From Bacteroidota bacterium (GTDB lineage Bacteria > Bacteroidota > Bacteroidia > Chitinophagales > Chitinophagaceae), in contig JAFEAJ010000008.1 of NCBI GenBank assembly GCA_018266455.1, positions 274,445 through 338,444 on the forward strand: DNA of 64,000 nucleotides. Direction: 5' to 3'. The notes below the pieces were generated by a model. That model had not been told where the DNA came from. It worked only from the letters and a program-made list of their open reading frames with translations, and ran no database searches. The position numbers and the translations under genes were made by a program. Positions 36,183 through 44,613 of the stretch are shown piece after piece. The number at the start of each line of letters is the position of its first letter. Position 1 is the stretch's first letter.

Positions 36183-37379
36183 TTAATTCAATGCTGCTTC
36201 AATATTTTCAGCAATCTTTTCAATGGAAAAACCTTTTATTATTTCCGCTGATCTTTTCCCGGCTTCAAACCTAAACTGATCATTATGTAAAATCATGCTA
36301 AGCTTATCTGACAATTCCTTAACATCTCCTTCCTTAAAGGTGTAACCGTTTTCTCCATATTCGACCAGGTCCTCGCAGCAGCCACAGGTTTCTGAAACAA
36401 TCACCGGCTTTTCAAAGTTCATTGCTTCGTTAACCGACAGCCCCCATGTTTCACCTAAGCCGGAGCACATCACGAACACGTCAGCAACAGCATAGTAGTT
36501 CGAGATCAAGGACTGGTTAATAAACCCTGTCAGGTAAACATGTTGAAGCTTTTCGCTATTAATGTATTGCTCCATTTCATTGCGAAGGCCTCCTTCTCCC
36601 ACCATTACTAAAGCACAATTGCCGTCATTCATTAAATGAAAGGCTTTAATTAAATCCATAGGCCTTTTTTTTAGAATGTACTTTCCGCAATAAAGAATTA
36701 TTTTTTTCTCAACAGGTAAGCCCAAATCTAAGCGGGTAGGCAGGTTTCTTTTTTTAAGCTCCTTCTTTTTCTCTATAAAAAAGGCATTGTCAACCGAATA
36801 TGGCGTAAAAACAAGTTTGTGCTGAGGAACGCCATAAAACTCAAAAAACCGCTTGCTTTGAATTCCAATATAAAGGCATTTTGAAACGAAGAGGTTAAAC
36901 AGTATTTCTTTTAAGAAAATTTTTTTCAGGAAAATCACCAATTTGCTTTTGTGCAGTTCCTGGTTCAAAGGACTTTCTGCCCGAAGCCAAACTTCTTTGC
37001 CAAAAAGCTTTCCAAAAAAGATGGCCATTAAGGTGCTGCTGTAAGACCATCCGTTCACAATCAATATCGGTGCTTTACTTTTCCGGATTGTTTTTATTAC
37101 AGCAGGATTAAAGACATCAAACAATCGGTTATCAAGGTTTTTCTTCCCTGAAAAATTTTTCAAAAAACGGTAATCATATCCTTCCAATAAGGGAGTGTCC
37201 CATTTTACAGGCTGCCCAAATCCTTTATCAACATTCCCTTTAATGCTCGCATCTGAAAAGTAATATACTATTAACTCCATCCTTTTTGCCATTTCCCGCA
37301 GTAAGGGGGAAAAATATTGAATCGGGTGGCTTAGGAAATATATTATTTCTTTTTTCTTCCCCTTAGTTTCTGAATGCAA
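36183..37379 (-). CDS. Glycosyltransferase, GT4 family
   Basis: A 398-residue GT-B enzyme. The N-domain has IYFLSHPIQYFSPLLREMAK and ILIVNGWSYSSTLMAIFF. The C-domain has ILYCGKYILKKRPMDLIKAF (about 228-247) and GLGETWGLSVNEAMNFEKPV (about 306-325), the EX7E-type donor site. It follows the FkbM-type methyltransferase by 11 bases. The next gene downstream is separated by 113 bases, so this could mark a sub-unit boundary of the locus. Donor sugar unknown. Confidence 0.89.
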   Translation of the reverse strand: MHSETKGKKKEIIYFLSHPIQYFSPLLREMAKRMELIVYYFSDASIKGNVDKGFGQPVKWDTPLLEGYDYRFLKNFSGKKNLDNRLFDVFNPAVIKTIRKSKAPILIVNGWSYSSTLMAIFFGKLFGKEVWLRAESPLNQELHKSKLVIFLKKIFLKEILFNLFVSKCLYIGIQSKRFFEFYGVPQHKLVFTPYSVDNAFFIEKKKELKKRNLPTRLDLGLPVEKKIILYCGKYILKKRPMDLIKAFHLMNDGNCALVMVGEGGLRNEMEQYINSEKLQHVYLTGFINQSLISNYYAVADVFVMCSGLGETWGLSVNEAMNFEKPVIVSETCGCCEDLVEYGENGYTFKEGDVKELSDKLSMILHNDQFRFEAGKRSAEIIKGFSIEKIAENIEAALN

Positions 37380-37390
37380 AAGGTGGTTTT

Positions 37391-38266
37391 TTAAAACTTT
37401 TTGCCTCGTATTGTAAAAATCTCTGCTTTTCCCAGCCTTTCATTTACAAAATCTACATCCCTCACATAAATGATGTTTGCCTTTTCCCGGTACCCGATCT
37501 CGCTCAGCAACCTATTTTGAGGGCTGTAAGCATGTGGGATAAATCCTTTGGCCGAAAGCAGCCCGTAAATCTTTTCCGGTTCATTCGCCTCAACAAGAAC
37601 AACCTTTACCCGTTCATCATCTAATAATTTTGAACCTCCACTTAACACATTGTATTCGTACCCTTCTGTATCAACCTTAAGCATAGTGGGGGCATTGACC
37701 TTATCCAAAAAAAAAGAATCCAATTTAATGACTTCAGTTTCTATTGTTTTACCGGTATAAGTTTTTTGTACAACTTTGTTCATCGCATCTGCGTCTGATG
37801 CAAAAATCAATTTTCCATCTTCATTGCCTACTCCTTTATTCTGAATAGTAACCATGCTTTCTAAGTTATTTGCGGCCACATTCATTTTCAAAAAGTAGTA
37901 AGTTGAAGGAACAGGTTCAAAGCTATAAGTAACGGCTTTTCTTAAAGCAGATGATAGCAATGTATATATGCCTACGTTAGAACCAACATCAAGAAAAATG
38001 TCACCTGGATCCAAATAATGAATAACAAACATCATTTCTTCGAATTCGTGCAGCCCCGAATATAAATTGCCTGTAATGCCAGCCTGCCCTTTTTTTATAA
38101 CCATTCTGAATCCACATTCATGGGCAACAATTAACCATGAATTACTGAGGCCTGCCATACGGAGCAAAAATTGCCATCTAAAAAAATTAAAGATGGATTT
38201 TATTTTTTGCTCTTTATTAAGAGGGTGCGACAAGTAGGGCTTTATATAATATTTATATAAATTCAT
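37391..38266 (-). CDS. FkbM-family methyltransferase
   Basis: A 291-residue SAM-dependent O-methyltransferase of the FkbM group. Motif I is IFLDVGSNVGIYTLLSSALR (about 93-112). It is followed by YSFEPVPSTYYFLKMNVAAN, the signature second segment of FkbM proteins, and then MLKVDTEGYEYNVLSGGSKL (about 196-215). FkbM enzymes methylate hydroxyls of macrolides and sugars, so here one hexose of the polysaccharide is the likely target. The protein is basic at the N-terminus (MNLYKYYIKPYLSHPLNKEQ). Spacing to its neighbours is 40 and 11 bases. Confidence 0.9.
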   Translation of the reverse strand: MNLYKYYIKPYLSHPLNKEQKIKSIFNFFRWQFLLRMAGLSNSWLIVAHECGFRMVIKKGQAGITGNLYSGLHEFEEMMFVIHYLDPGDIFLDVGSNVGIYTLLSSALRKAVTYSFEPVPSTYYFLKMNVAANNLESMVTIQNKGVGNEDGKLIFASDADAMNKVVQKTYTGKTIETEVIKLDSFFLDKVNAPTMLKVDTEGYEYNVLSGGSKLLDDERVKVVLVEANEPEKIYGLLSAKGFIPHAYSPQNRLLSEIGYREKANIIYVRDVDFVNERLGKAEIFTIRGKKF

Positions 38267-38306
38267 CTTTATGTGTTAAGGTGCCGTCTGTCAATACCAA
38301 TTTCTT

Positions 38307-39455
38307 TTATCCGATTCTTTGCCCGATCTTATCAATCTGTTTCAAATAGGTATTATCTTTCGCAAACGCAATGCGTTTTTGTATCAGTTCTGCATTATTA
38401 TAATTTTCAAGGTTGCTGATTACCTCATTAAATAAACCGGGCAGCTCATCATTGTTCTCCCTGCTATTGGCCATTTGCATCAAATCCGGCATATTATTAT
38501 AGGTGGTCACATTATTTGATACAATCACTTTTCCAGCACCCAGGTATTCCATTATTTTATGGTAGTTGGTGCCCTTGCTCTGGTCTTTTTTGATATCGTA
38601 GCAAATCAAAAAACAGTCCATTCCTGAAAAAGCATTGGCCAGTTCCGTTGTCGTTAGTATGCCATGCAACACCACATTTTTTTGCTCCTGCAATGAAGCA
38701 ATAAACCGGGCAGATGCCCCATCGCTGCTCCCCCCGATATTTGCATCATTTTGCTGGTAACTGCCAAAGAAATCAAAAACTACTCCTGTATTTTGTTCAA
38801 TAATTTTTAATAGGGTCTCCCGGTCAATATCCGGCCTGAGCCAGTTTCCGGATAGCCCCACATGAATTTCCTGGTCGGTTTTTATTTTTTTATTTTCCCG
38901 GAAGAAATTTTCAGTTACCCCGTGGTTAACAAAATATTTTGGCACACTATATCCGCTGTATTTTTCCAGTATTTCATGCGTTACTGAAAAAATGATGTCG
39001 CAACCTTTTGCAGCGCCGATGGCCTCTTTATTCAGCGGTTCATCAACCGGATGAAAAATCTTATAGGGCCCGGCAGGGAAAAGCCCGAAAGGGTACAGGT
39101 TGCCCAGGTCGAAGGACCAGATAATATCAACAGGGGCATTGATAGCCCTTAAAACATCATTAACCTGTTTCTGCATAAAAAAATCGTACAGTAGCCGGGC
39201 ATGGAATTTCAGCTTATAAGGGAAATATAATTGGTGGTTAATGAGGAAAAGGCCGGGGCGCCCTTTCACTTCGCTCACTTTTACCCGTTTGCTTTTTGAT
39301 GAAAGCGACCATTTATCGTTGTCAGGCGGGCACAAAAAAAAAACGGTGTTGCCGCGCCTCGCCAGTTCAACTGCATAATGGTGCTTTGAAATGAACATTT
39401 TTCCCCATTGCTGCGGCGATATCAGCAGGATGGTTTTATTGCGCAGTTCCGGCAT
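38307..39455 (-). CDS. Glycosyltransferase, GT4-like (TuaH-like)
   Basis: About 382 residues from the ATG at 39455 (MPELRNKTILLISPQQWGKM); a TTG 30 bases upstream is possible but less likely. The start overlaps the wbpE-like gene by 20 bases, suggesting coupled translation and perhaps transfer of the sugar made by the enzymes just upstream. The protein has IIWSFDLGNLYPFGLFPAGP, KIFHPVDEPLNKEAIGAAK, VGLSGNWLRPDIDRETLLKI and KGTNYHKIMEYLGAGKVIVS, a pattern seen in TuaH-like GT-B enzymes. A run of 10 A/T bases lies in the coding part at 39334-39343. Confidence 0.82.
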   Translation of the reverse strand: MPELRNKTILLISPQQWGKMFISKHHYAVELARRGNTVFFLCPPDNDKWSLSSKSKRVKVSEVKGRPGLFLINHQLYFPYKLKFHARLLYDFFMQKQVNDVLRAINAPVDIIWSFDLGNLYPFGLFPAGPYKIFHPVDEPLNKEAIGAAKGCDIIFSVTHEILEKYSGYSVPKYFVNHGVTENFFRENKKIKTDQEIHVGLSGNWLRPDIDRETLLKIIEQNTGVVFDFFGSYQQNDANIGGSSDGASARFIASLQEQKNVVLHGILTTTELANAFSGMDCFLICYDIKKDQSKGTNYHKIMEYLGAGKVIVSNNVTTYNNMPDLMQMANSRENNDELPGLFNEVISNLENYNNAELIQKRIAFAKDNTYLKQIDKIGQRIG

Positions 39456-40578
39456 GAAAAGTTTTAGGGGAATTTTTTGCGGCAAATTCTTTTATTGCCC
39501 CGGCAACATACCTGATCATGTCTTCTGTCATTTCAGGGTACATGGGCAATGAAAGGATTTCGTTTTGCAAACGGGTAGCTACGGGAAAATCACCAGGTGT
39601 ATGTTCGAGATAATGGTAGGCAGGCAAATTAGGCAATGCCCGCGGGTAATGAATAACCGTTTCAATGCCCCTGCTCTTCAGGTATTGCATCAGCTCATCT
39701 CGTTTTTGAGCACGCACCACATACAAATGGTAGGTATGCACGGTGTTTTCACGCACATGCGGCAAAATGACCTCATCCATTCCGGATAAATATTTTTCGT
39801 AAAGCGATGCATTATAAACCCTCATTTCCGTCCATTCAAGAATGTGCGGCAATTTTGCTGAAAGTATCGCTGCCTGCATGCCATCCATCCTGCTGTTGAT
39901 GCCTTCCATTTCATGCTGGTGCTTTATCAATGCGCCATGGCGGGCATACATCCGGCACTTATCAGCCAGCGCATCGTCATTGGTGATGATGCATCCCGCA
40001 TCGCCATAAGCCCCCAGGTTTTTTCCGGGATAGAAGCTGAATGATGCGGCCACGCCAAACAATCCTGCACGCTTGTTATCGTATTCTGAAAAATGTGATT
40101 GCGCACAGTCTTCAATTAAATGCAAATGATGTTTATCGCAAATGGATTTTATTTTTTCAATAGCGCACATTTGCCCTTGCAGATGAACAGCGATAATGGC
40201 TTTGGTTTTTTCGGTGACCTTATTTTCAATTTGTGTTTCATCCATACTGAAATAATATGGGTGAACATCAACAAAAACAGGTTTTGCCCCGGCTTGTGTG
40301 ATGGTTTCAGCGCTTGAGATCCAGCTATTCGCCGGAGTGATCACTTCATCTCCTTTCCCAATGCCCAGCATCTTCATCAGGATATACAATGAGTCGGTGC
40401 CGTTGCCGCAGGCAATCACATTTTTTGCGCCATACCGCTCGGCAAATTTTGTTTCAAAATCTTTTACGAAATGCCCGCCGATGAAAGCGGTTTCGTCAAT
40501 GACTTTGGCAATGGCTGAGTCAATTTCATGTTTGATGTTAAGGTATTGGGCTTTGAGGTCAACAAAAGGTATTTTCAT
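39436..40578 (-). CDS. wbpE: DegT/DnrJ/EryC1 aminotransferase, WbpE-like
   Basis: A 380-residue PLP enzyme, probably the 3-aminotransferase that turns UDP-2-acetamido-2-deoxy-3-keto-glucuronic acid into the 3-amino sugar with glutamate as donor. It starts MKIPFVDLKAQYLNIKHEID. It contains the PLP phosphate loop ACGNGTDSLYILMK (about 56-69), the aspartate in LIEDCAQSH (about 154-162) and the Schiff-base lysine in FSFYPGKNLGAYGDAGCI (Lys near 185). The neighbouring wbpB- and wbpD-type genes, which act before and after it in the Pseudomonas pathway, support this role over other DegT family roles. Confidence 0.87.
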   Translation of the reverse strand: MKIPFVDLKAQYLNIKHEIDSAIAKVIDETAFIGGHFVKDFETKFAERYGAKNVIACGNGTDSLYILMKMLGIGKGDEVITPANSWISSAETITQAGAKPVFVDVHPYYFSMDETQIENKVTEKTKAIIAVHLQGQMCAIEKIKSICDKHHLHLIEDCAQSHFSEYDNKRAGLFGVAASFSFYPGKNLGAYGDAGCIITNDDALADKCRMYARHGALIKHQHEMEGINSRMDGMQAAILSAKLPHILEWTEMRVYNASLYEKYLSGMDEVILPHVRENTVHTYHLYVVRAQKRDELMQYLKSRGIETVIHYPRALPNLPAYHYLEHTPGDFPVATRLQNEILSLPMYPEMTEDMIRYVAGAIKEFAAKNSPKTFHAGTAQ

Positions 40579-40587
40579 GGTATAAGC

Positions 40588-41055
40588 CTATTTAATATCC
40601 CTTATTTTTTTTGCCGGGTTCCCTGCGTACACCCCGCTATCCTTAATGTCCCTGGTTACCACCGACCCCGCCCCGATAACCACATTGTCGCAAATGGTTA
40701 CGGGCAATATGGTGGCATTTGAGCCAATAGAAACGCCGTTGCCGATTTTTGTTGGCTTCCATTTGGCCTGGTCCCCTCCTGCAGGCCGGCCTTCTGAAAA
40801 CAGGTCGTTGATGAACATTACGCCGTGGCCGATAAAACAATCATTGCCGATGGTTACCAGCTCGCAAATAAAAGTATGCGACTGGATCTTGCAATGGCTG
40901 CCGATCAATACATGGCGCTGGATCTCCACAAAAGGGCCAACGAAGCTGTTGTTGCCGATGGTGCACCCATATAAATTCACCGGCTGTACAACGGTTACGC
41001 CTTCGCCAAAAACCACATCATCGGTTATGGCAATATTTTTTAGTTTAACATTCAT
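40588..41055 (-). CDS. wbpD: Hexapeptide-repeat N-acetyltransferase, WbpD-like
   Basis: A 155-residue left-handed beta-helix acetyltransferase. Hexapeptide repeats run from about residue 15 to 140 (YGCTIGNNSFVGPFVEIQ, CKIQSHTFICELVTIG, GVSIGSNATILPVTICDNVV), ending in the usual VYAGNPAKKIRDIK. It probably acetylates the 3-amino group of UDP-GlcNAc3NA to give UDP-2,3-diacetamido-2,3-dideoxy-glucuronic acid. It overlaps the wbpB-like gene by 4 bases and lies 9 bases before the wbpE-like gene. Similar WlbB proteins of Bordetella are about the same size. Confidence 0.87.
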   Translation of the reverse strand: MNVKLKNIAITDDVVFGEGVTVVQPVNLYGCTIGNNSFVGPFVEIQRHVLIGSHCKIQSHTFICELVTIGNDCFIGHGVMFINDLFSEGRPAGGDQAKWKPTKIGNGVSIGSNATILPVTICDNVVIGAGSVVTRDIKDSGVYAGNPAKKIRDIK

Positions 41056-42065
41056 GACTTTTTTGCAGCAGAATAAATGCGGTCAATGATCTCAACCGTT
41101 TTCAACCCTTCAAAACCATTTGTAGCAATAATGCCATTGCCATTGAGCACTTCGATCACATTTTGGTATACTTTATCGTGGTTGCTCATGGAGCCCTGGT
41201 ACTGGCCATAATGGTTGGGCGGGTTGCCCGGCGGCAGGTTTTCGATTTTATAATTTTCGATCTGCTGGTATTCCAGTTCATTCAAGTACTGGCCGCCGAT
41301 CTTCACCGTGCCTTTTTCTCCAAAAACCGTGAGCGAGCCTTCCATATTTTTTTGAAAACTGTTCACGGTGTAATTGATGGTGCCTATAGCGCCGTTATAA
41401 AACTTCAGGCTCACCGTCCCGGTGTCTTCAAATTCAATAATGCCTTCATGATGATAGTTGCCAATATACCCGTTTACTTCTTTCACATCGCCGATCATCC
41501 AGTACAACAGGTCAATAAAATGGCTGAACTGGGTGAACAGGGTGCCGCCATCCAAATCTTTTGTGCCCTTCCATGAGTGTTGATAATATTCATTGTTCCT
41601 GTTCCAGAAACAATTAAGCTGTGCGCTGTATATTTTCCCGAGCCTGCCTTCTTCAATTATTTTTTTAACGGCTGCAACGGGAGGGTTGAACCGGTTTTGT
41701 TTTACAATGAACAACCTTTTGTTGGCATGTTCTGCTGCATTGATCATGGCGCCGCAATCCTGCACGGTCAGCGCCATTGGCTTTTCGCAAAGCACATGAT
41801 GGCCTGCCCTCAAAGCTTTAATGCTGTGCGCTGCATGAAGGCCATTGGGCGTACAAACAGCAACGACATCAGGGCGGTCATGATGATTTAGCAATTTGTC
41901 AATATCGGTAAAATCAACTGCCCCGAATTTATCGGCCAGTGTTTTTGCCTTACCCGGAGCCACATCGCAAACGGAAACCAGCTTGCCCTGTTTGCTGATG
42001 TGCTCGGCATGCCTTTGCGCAATACGGCCGCAGCCGATAATAGAAAATTTTACTATCCTGCTCAT
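41052..42065 (-). CDS. wbpB: Gfo/Idh/MocA oxidoreductase, WbpB-like
   Basis: A 337-residue NAD-dependent dehydrogenase, probably oxidising C3 of UDP-N-acetylglucosaminuronic acid. The Rossmann motif is FSIIGCGRIAQRHAEHI (about 7-23), VVAVCTPNGLHAAHSIKAL follows, and the family motif CEKPMAL is at about 94-100. The C-domain has NRFNPPVAAVKKIIEEGRLG and LFTQFSHFIDLLYWMIGDVK with the catalytic histidine region. It overlaps the wbpG-like gene by 4 bases and the wbpD-like gene by 4 bases. WbpB in Pseudomonas needs UDP-GlcNAcA, whose dehydrogenase (WbpA) is not in this window. Confidence 0.87.
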   Translation of the reverse strand: MSRIVKFSIIGCGRIAQRHAEHISKQGKLVSVCDVAPGKAKTLADKFGAVDFTDIDKLLNHHDRPDVVAVCTPNGLHAAHSIKALRAGHHVLCEKPMALTVQDCGAMINAAEHANKRLFIVKQNRFNPPVAAVKKIIEEGRLGKIYSAQLNCFWNRNNEYYQHSWKGTKDLDGGTLFTQFSHFIDLLYWMIGDVKEVNGYIGNYHHEGIIEFEDTGTVSLKFYNGAIGTINYTVNSFQKNMEGSLTVFGEKGTVKIGGQYLNELEYQQIENYKIENLPPGNPPNHYGQYQGSMSNHDKVYQNVIEVLNGNGIIATNGFEGLKTVEIIDRIYSAAKKS

Positions 42066-43219
42066 CTCAATAATTTATTTTTTACTGCCTTCCTCAGCGG
42101 CTCCGTTTTTTTAAGAAAATTCATGTACCCTTCTTTAAGGCGGGCATCGGTTTTAAAATCCGAATGTTTCCTTATCGGCAGTTTCATAATGTCGTCGAAT
42201 GCTTTTTCCGATAGCCCGAATTTCTTCAGCACATATTCTTTATCTGCTTTCAGTTCATGGCTGTTGTATAAAGGTTTTTCAAGCTCCTGAAGGGCTTCTT
42301 CTTTTGTCATTTGCCCCGAGCAGATCAACGTGGAAAGATGCGCCTTCCGCTTATCGATCTTAAATTTTTCAGGGAGGATATATGCCTGGTAGAATTTAGT
42401 GAACACAGATTCATAATGCTTGCCGCCATAATCTCGCCAGCCCAGTTCTTTTGCAATAATTTCTTTCACCTCTTTTTTGTTGTAAGGCACATAATTCAAA
42501 ATGGATATGGGAGAGAGCTTTAGGACAGCCGAATAATACACATGCTTTTTGAAATCAAAGCTGGGATAGGTTTTGAGCTTAAGCTTTCCAAATTGGGTAT
42601 GGATGTCTTTCAGGTTGGCAAAATCCATTTTCTGGTACAGCCAGCCCGGCGGCATAATATATTCTGTGACCACATTGGTGCCGCTGATGATAAAACCTGT
42701 TTTATGCTGCTTTGCGAGCTTGTACATGGTGGCGAATATGGCGTGGTCCGACACCACTTCAATATCCACTACCGATGCCCGAAGGTAAGCAAGCTGAATG
42801 TCTTTGAATTCTTCCCAGTTCACCACCAGCGTGTAGAGGTCAAAGCCAAGTTTGGTGATGATGTTCTCCACGTTCTTCACGGCCAGTTCGGAATCCCAGC
42901 CATTGTCGAGGTGCACGGCAAGCGGCCTAAGCCCCAACTGCTTCACTAAGTAAGCAACATACGTGCTGTCAACGCCGCCGCTCAGCCCGATCAGGCAGTC
43001 GTAACGTTTATCCTTACCTGATGTTTTTATTTTTTGAACCAACTGCGCCAATTGCTCCTCCGCTGCCCGGCCATGCGGCAGGCTTTCTTCCGCTTTTTTA
43101 TATTCATGATAATAATTGCAAACCCCGTTGCTGTCAAAGCTAATGTCGGGGTCGGCAATATTGTCCATTACGGTGAATGCACATTGGCGATATTTTGGAT
43201 TGTTCGCGCTAAGAACCAT
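42062..43219 (-). CDS. wbpG: N-acetyl sugar amidotransferase, WbpG-like
   Basis: A 385-residue ATP pyrophosphatase-type enzyme that, with a HisH-like glutaminase and HisF-like partner, is thought to convert the carboxylate of a hexuronic acid to an amide. The PP-loop is CLIGLSGGVDSTYVAYLVK (near 74-92). LAVHLDNGWDSELAVKNV and KTGFIISGTNVVTEYIMPPG are typical. The N-terminus reads YRQCAFTVMDN and GVCNYYHEY, where many relatives have two Cys-x-x-Cys pairs; here each pair has kept only one cysteine. The HisF- and HisH-like genes lie immediately upstream, so the three form the amidation set. Confidence 0.9.
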   Translation of the reverse strand: MVLSANNPKYRQCAFTVMDNIADPDISFDSNGVCNYYHEYKKAEESLPHGRAAEEQLAQLVQKIKTSGKDKRYDCLIGLSGGVDSTYVAYLVKQLGLRPLAVHLDNGWDSELAVKNVENIITKLGFDLYTLVVNWEEFKDIQLAYLRASVVDIEVVSDHAIFATMYKLAKQHKTGFIISGTNVVTEYIMPPGWLYQKMDFANLKDIHTQFGKLKLKTYPSFDFKKHVYYSAVLKLSPISILNYVPYNKKEVKEIIAKELGWRDYGGKHYESVFTKFYQAYILPEKFKIDKRKAHLSTLICSGQMTKEEALQELEKPLYNSHELKADKEYVLKKFGLSEKAFDDIMKLPIRKHSDFKTDARLKEGYMNFLKKTEPLRKAVKNKLLR

Positions 43220-43228
43220 TTCTGTTTT

Positions 43229-44002
43229 TTAAGGAATGTTTGAGAACAGTTTTTCCTTTAGCTCATCTTGTGATGGGTAGCTGATCAAAACCGCCCTATG
43301 TGGCCTTTGAAAAACAAACATGCTACCGGCAGCAACTGCGGAAGCCCCATGTTGAACAGCCTTATTAAAATCTTCAACGGATGATGCCCCGCCACAGGCA
43401 ATCAACGGTATGCTCAGGCTGCTGCTTATTTTATGGATCAGTTCAAGGTCATACCCGTTGTAAGTCCCGTCCCTGTCAATATTGTTCAAAAAAATTTCGC
43501 CTGCACCAAGTTCCTGCATTCTTTTTGCAAATATCAATGGGTCCTGCTTTGTGTTTTCCGTTCCGTTCTTTACGCACGCATTATATTTCCCAAAAATGTT
43601 TTTTTTGACATCCATTGAAACGACAATACTTTGGCTGCCTGCTAATTTAGCTGCACCAGTTATCAATTCCGGTTGATGGTAAGCGTTGGTGTTGAAAACA
43701 ACTTTTTCCACACCAACGTAAAACAGCTCTTTGATGTCATCAATAGTGCCGATGCCTCCCCCATAAGCCAACGGGACAAATGCTTCACCGGCAATTTCTT
43801 TTATCTTTTGCATATCAGGCGGGCGTTTTTCCCTGCTGGCATCAATATCAAGTATTATGATCTCATCAATTTCTTTTTCGTTGAAAATTTTAACCGCATT
43901 GATGGGGTCGCCAACATACGTATAATCTTTAAATTTCACTGATTTTACCAGTCCCCCTTTGTGCAGCAACAAAACCGGTATTACCCTGATCCTCCTCATC
44001 AA
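43229..44002 (-). CDS. hisF2: HisF-like cyclase subunit of the WbpG amidation set
   Basis: A 257-residue TIM-barrel homologue of HisF. RRIRVIPVLLLHKGGLVKS replaces the usual IPCLDV opening, and IIILDIDASREKRPPDMQ replaces the catalytic LDIDA context while keeping the aspartate. GIGTIDDIKELFYVGVEKVV and DRDGTYNGYDLELIHKI retain the phosphate-binding pattern. In O-antigen loci such HisF relatives channel ammonia from a HisH partner to WbpG. It overlaps the hisH2-like gene by 4 bases. The divergence from histidine-pathway HisF and the absence of other his genes argue against histidine synthesis. Confidence 0.9.
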   Translation of the reverse strand: MMRRIRVIPVLLLHKGGLVKSVKFKDYTYVGDPINAVKIFNEKEIDEIIILDIDASREKRPPDMQKIKEIAGEAFVPLAYGGGIGTIDDIKELFYVGVEKVVFNTNAYHQPELITGAAKLAGSQSIVVSMDVKKNIFGKYNACVKNGTENTKQDPLIFAKRMQELGAGEIFLNNIDRDGTYNGYDLELIHKISSSLSIPLIACGGASSVEDFNKAVQHGASAVAAGSMFVFQRPHRAVLISYPSQDELKEKLFSNIP

Positions 44003-44613
44003 TAATTTTCGGCAAAATTTTTTAAAAGCTGCATCCCGAAGCGGTGGCTTTTTTCAGGATGAAATTGTACGCCCAGGATGTTTTCATGCTCAAGCGCCGC
44101 TGCAAAGGGATACCCATAATCAGCAACCAGCAATTCATCTGCACCGTTATCTGCCTGCACATGATAAGAATGTGCAAAATAAAAACGGGCATTGTTCAAA
44201 TTGCTTAACAAGCGGGAGCCTTTTTTGGGCACAATGTCCAGCCAGCCCATGTTCGGTATTTTTTCGCCATTCAGCAGTTTGTCTTGCTTAAACTTTATCG
44301 TTTCACCGGCAATCCAGCCCAATCCTTTTTCATTCCCTTCCTCGCTGGAGCGCATGAACATCTGAAGGCCCACGCAAATGCCAAGAACGGGGGCCTGTTC
44401 TTGAAGCGCTTTCTTTTCAATAATGGGCCTGAAGCCCGATTGATTGAATTTTTGCATGCAGTTATCGAAATGGCCCATGCCCGGCAAAATAATTTTTGTT
44501 GCCTTTTCAATTTCACTGGCCCGGTTGCAGATCGCCGCCTCGTGGCCTGATTTCTTCAGCATGTTCTGAATAGATGCCAGGTTGCCCACGCCATAATCAA
44601 TAATGGTGATCAC
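43999..44613 (-). CDS. hisH2: HisH-like glutamine amidotransferase of the WbpG set
   Basis: A 204-residue class I glutaminase that releases ammonia from glutamine. The nucleophile is in GICVGLQMFMRSSEEG (Cys near residue 80), and the His-Glu pair is in GVQFHPEKSHRFG (about 183-195). YGVGNLASIQNMLKKSGHE is the typical HisH start. It overlaps the second asnB-like gene by 4 bases and the hisF2 gene by 4. Together with HisF2 and WbpG it would supply the amide nitrogen. Residues NARFYFAHSYHVQADNG match HisH. Confidence 0.92.
   Translation of the reverse strand: MITIIDYGVGNLASIQNMLKKSGHEAAICNRASEIEKATKIILPGMGHFDNCMQKFNQSGFRPIIEKKALQEQAPVLGICVGLQMFMRSSEEGNEKGLGWIAGETIKFKQDKLLNGEKIPNMGWLDIVPKKGSRLLSNLNNARFYFAHSYHVQADNGADELLVADYGYPFAAALEHENILGVQFHPEKSHRFGMQLLKNFAENY

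Noticed and set aside
43229..44613. HisF and HisH as part of histidine biosynthesis
   Set aside because: No other his genes are nearby, the HisF-like active-site segments are altered, and a WbpG-like gene follows directly.
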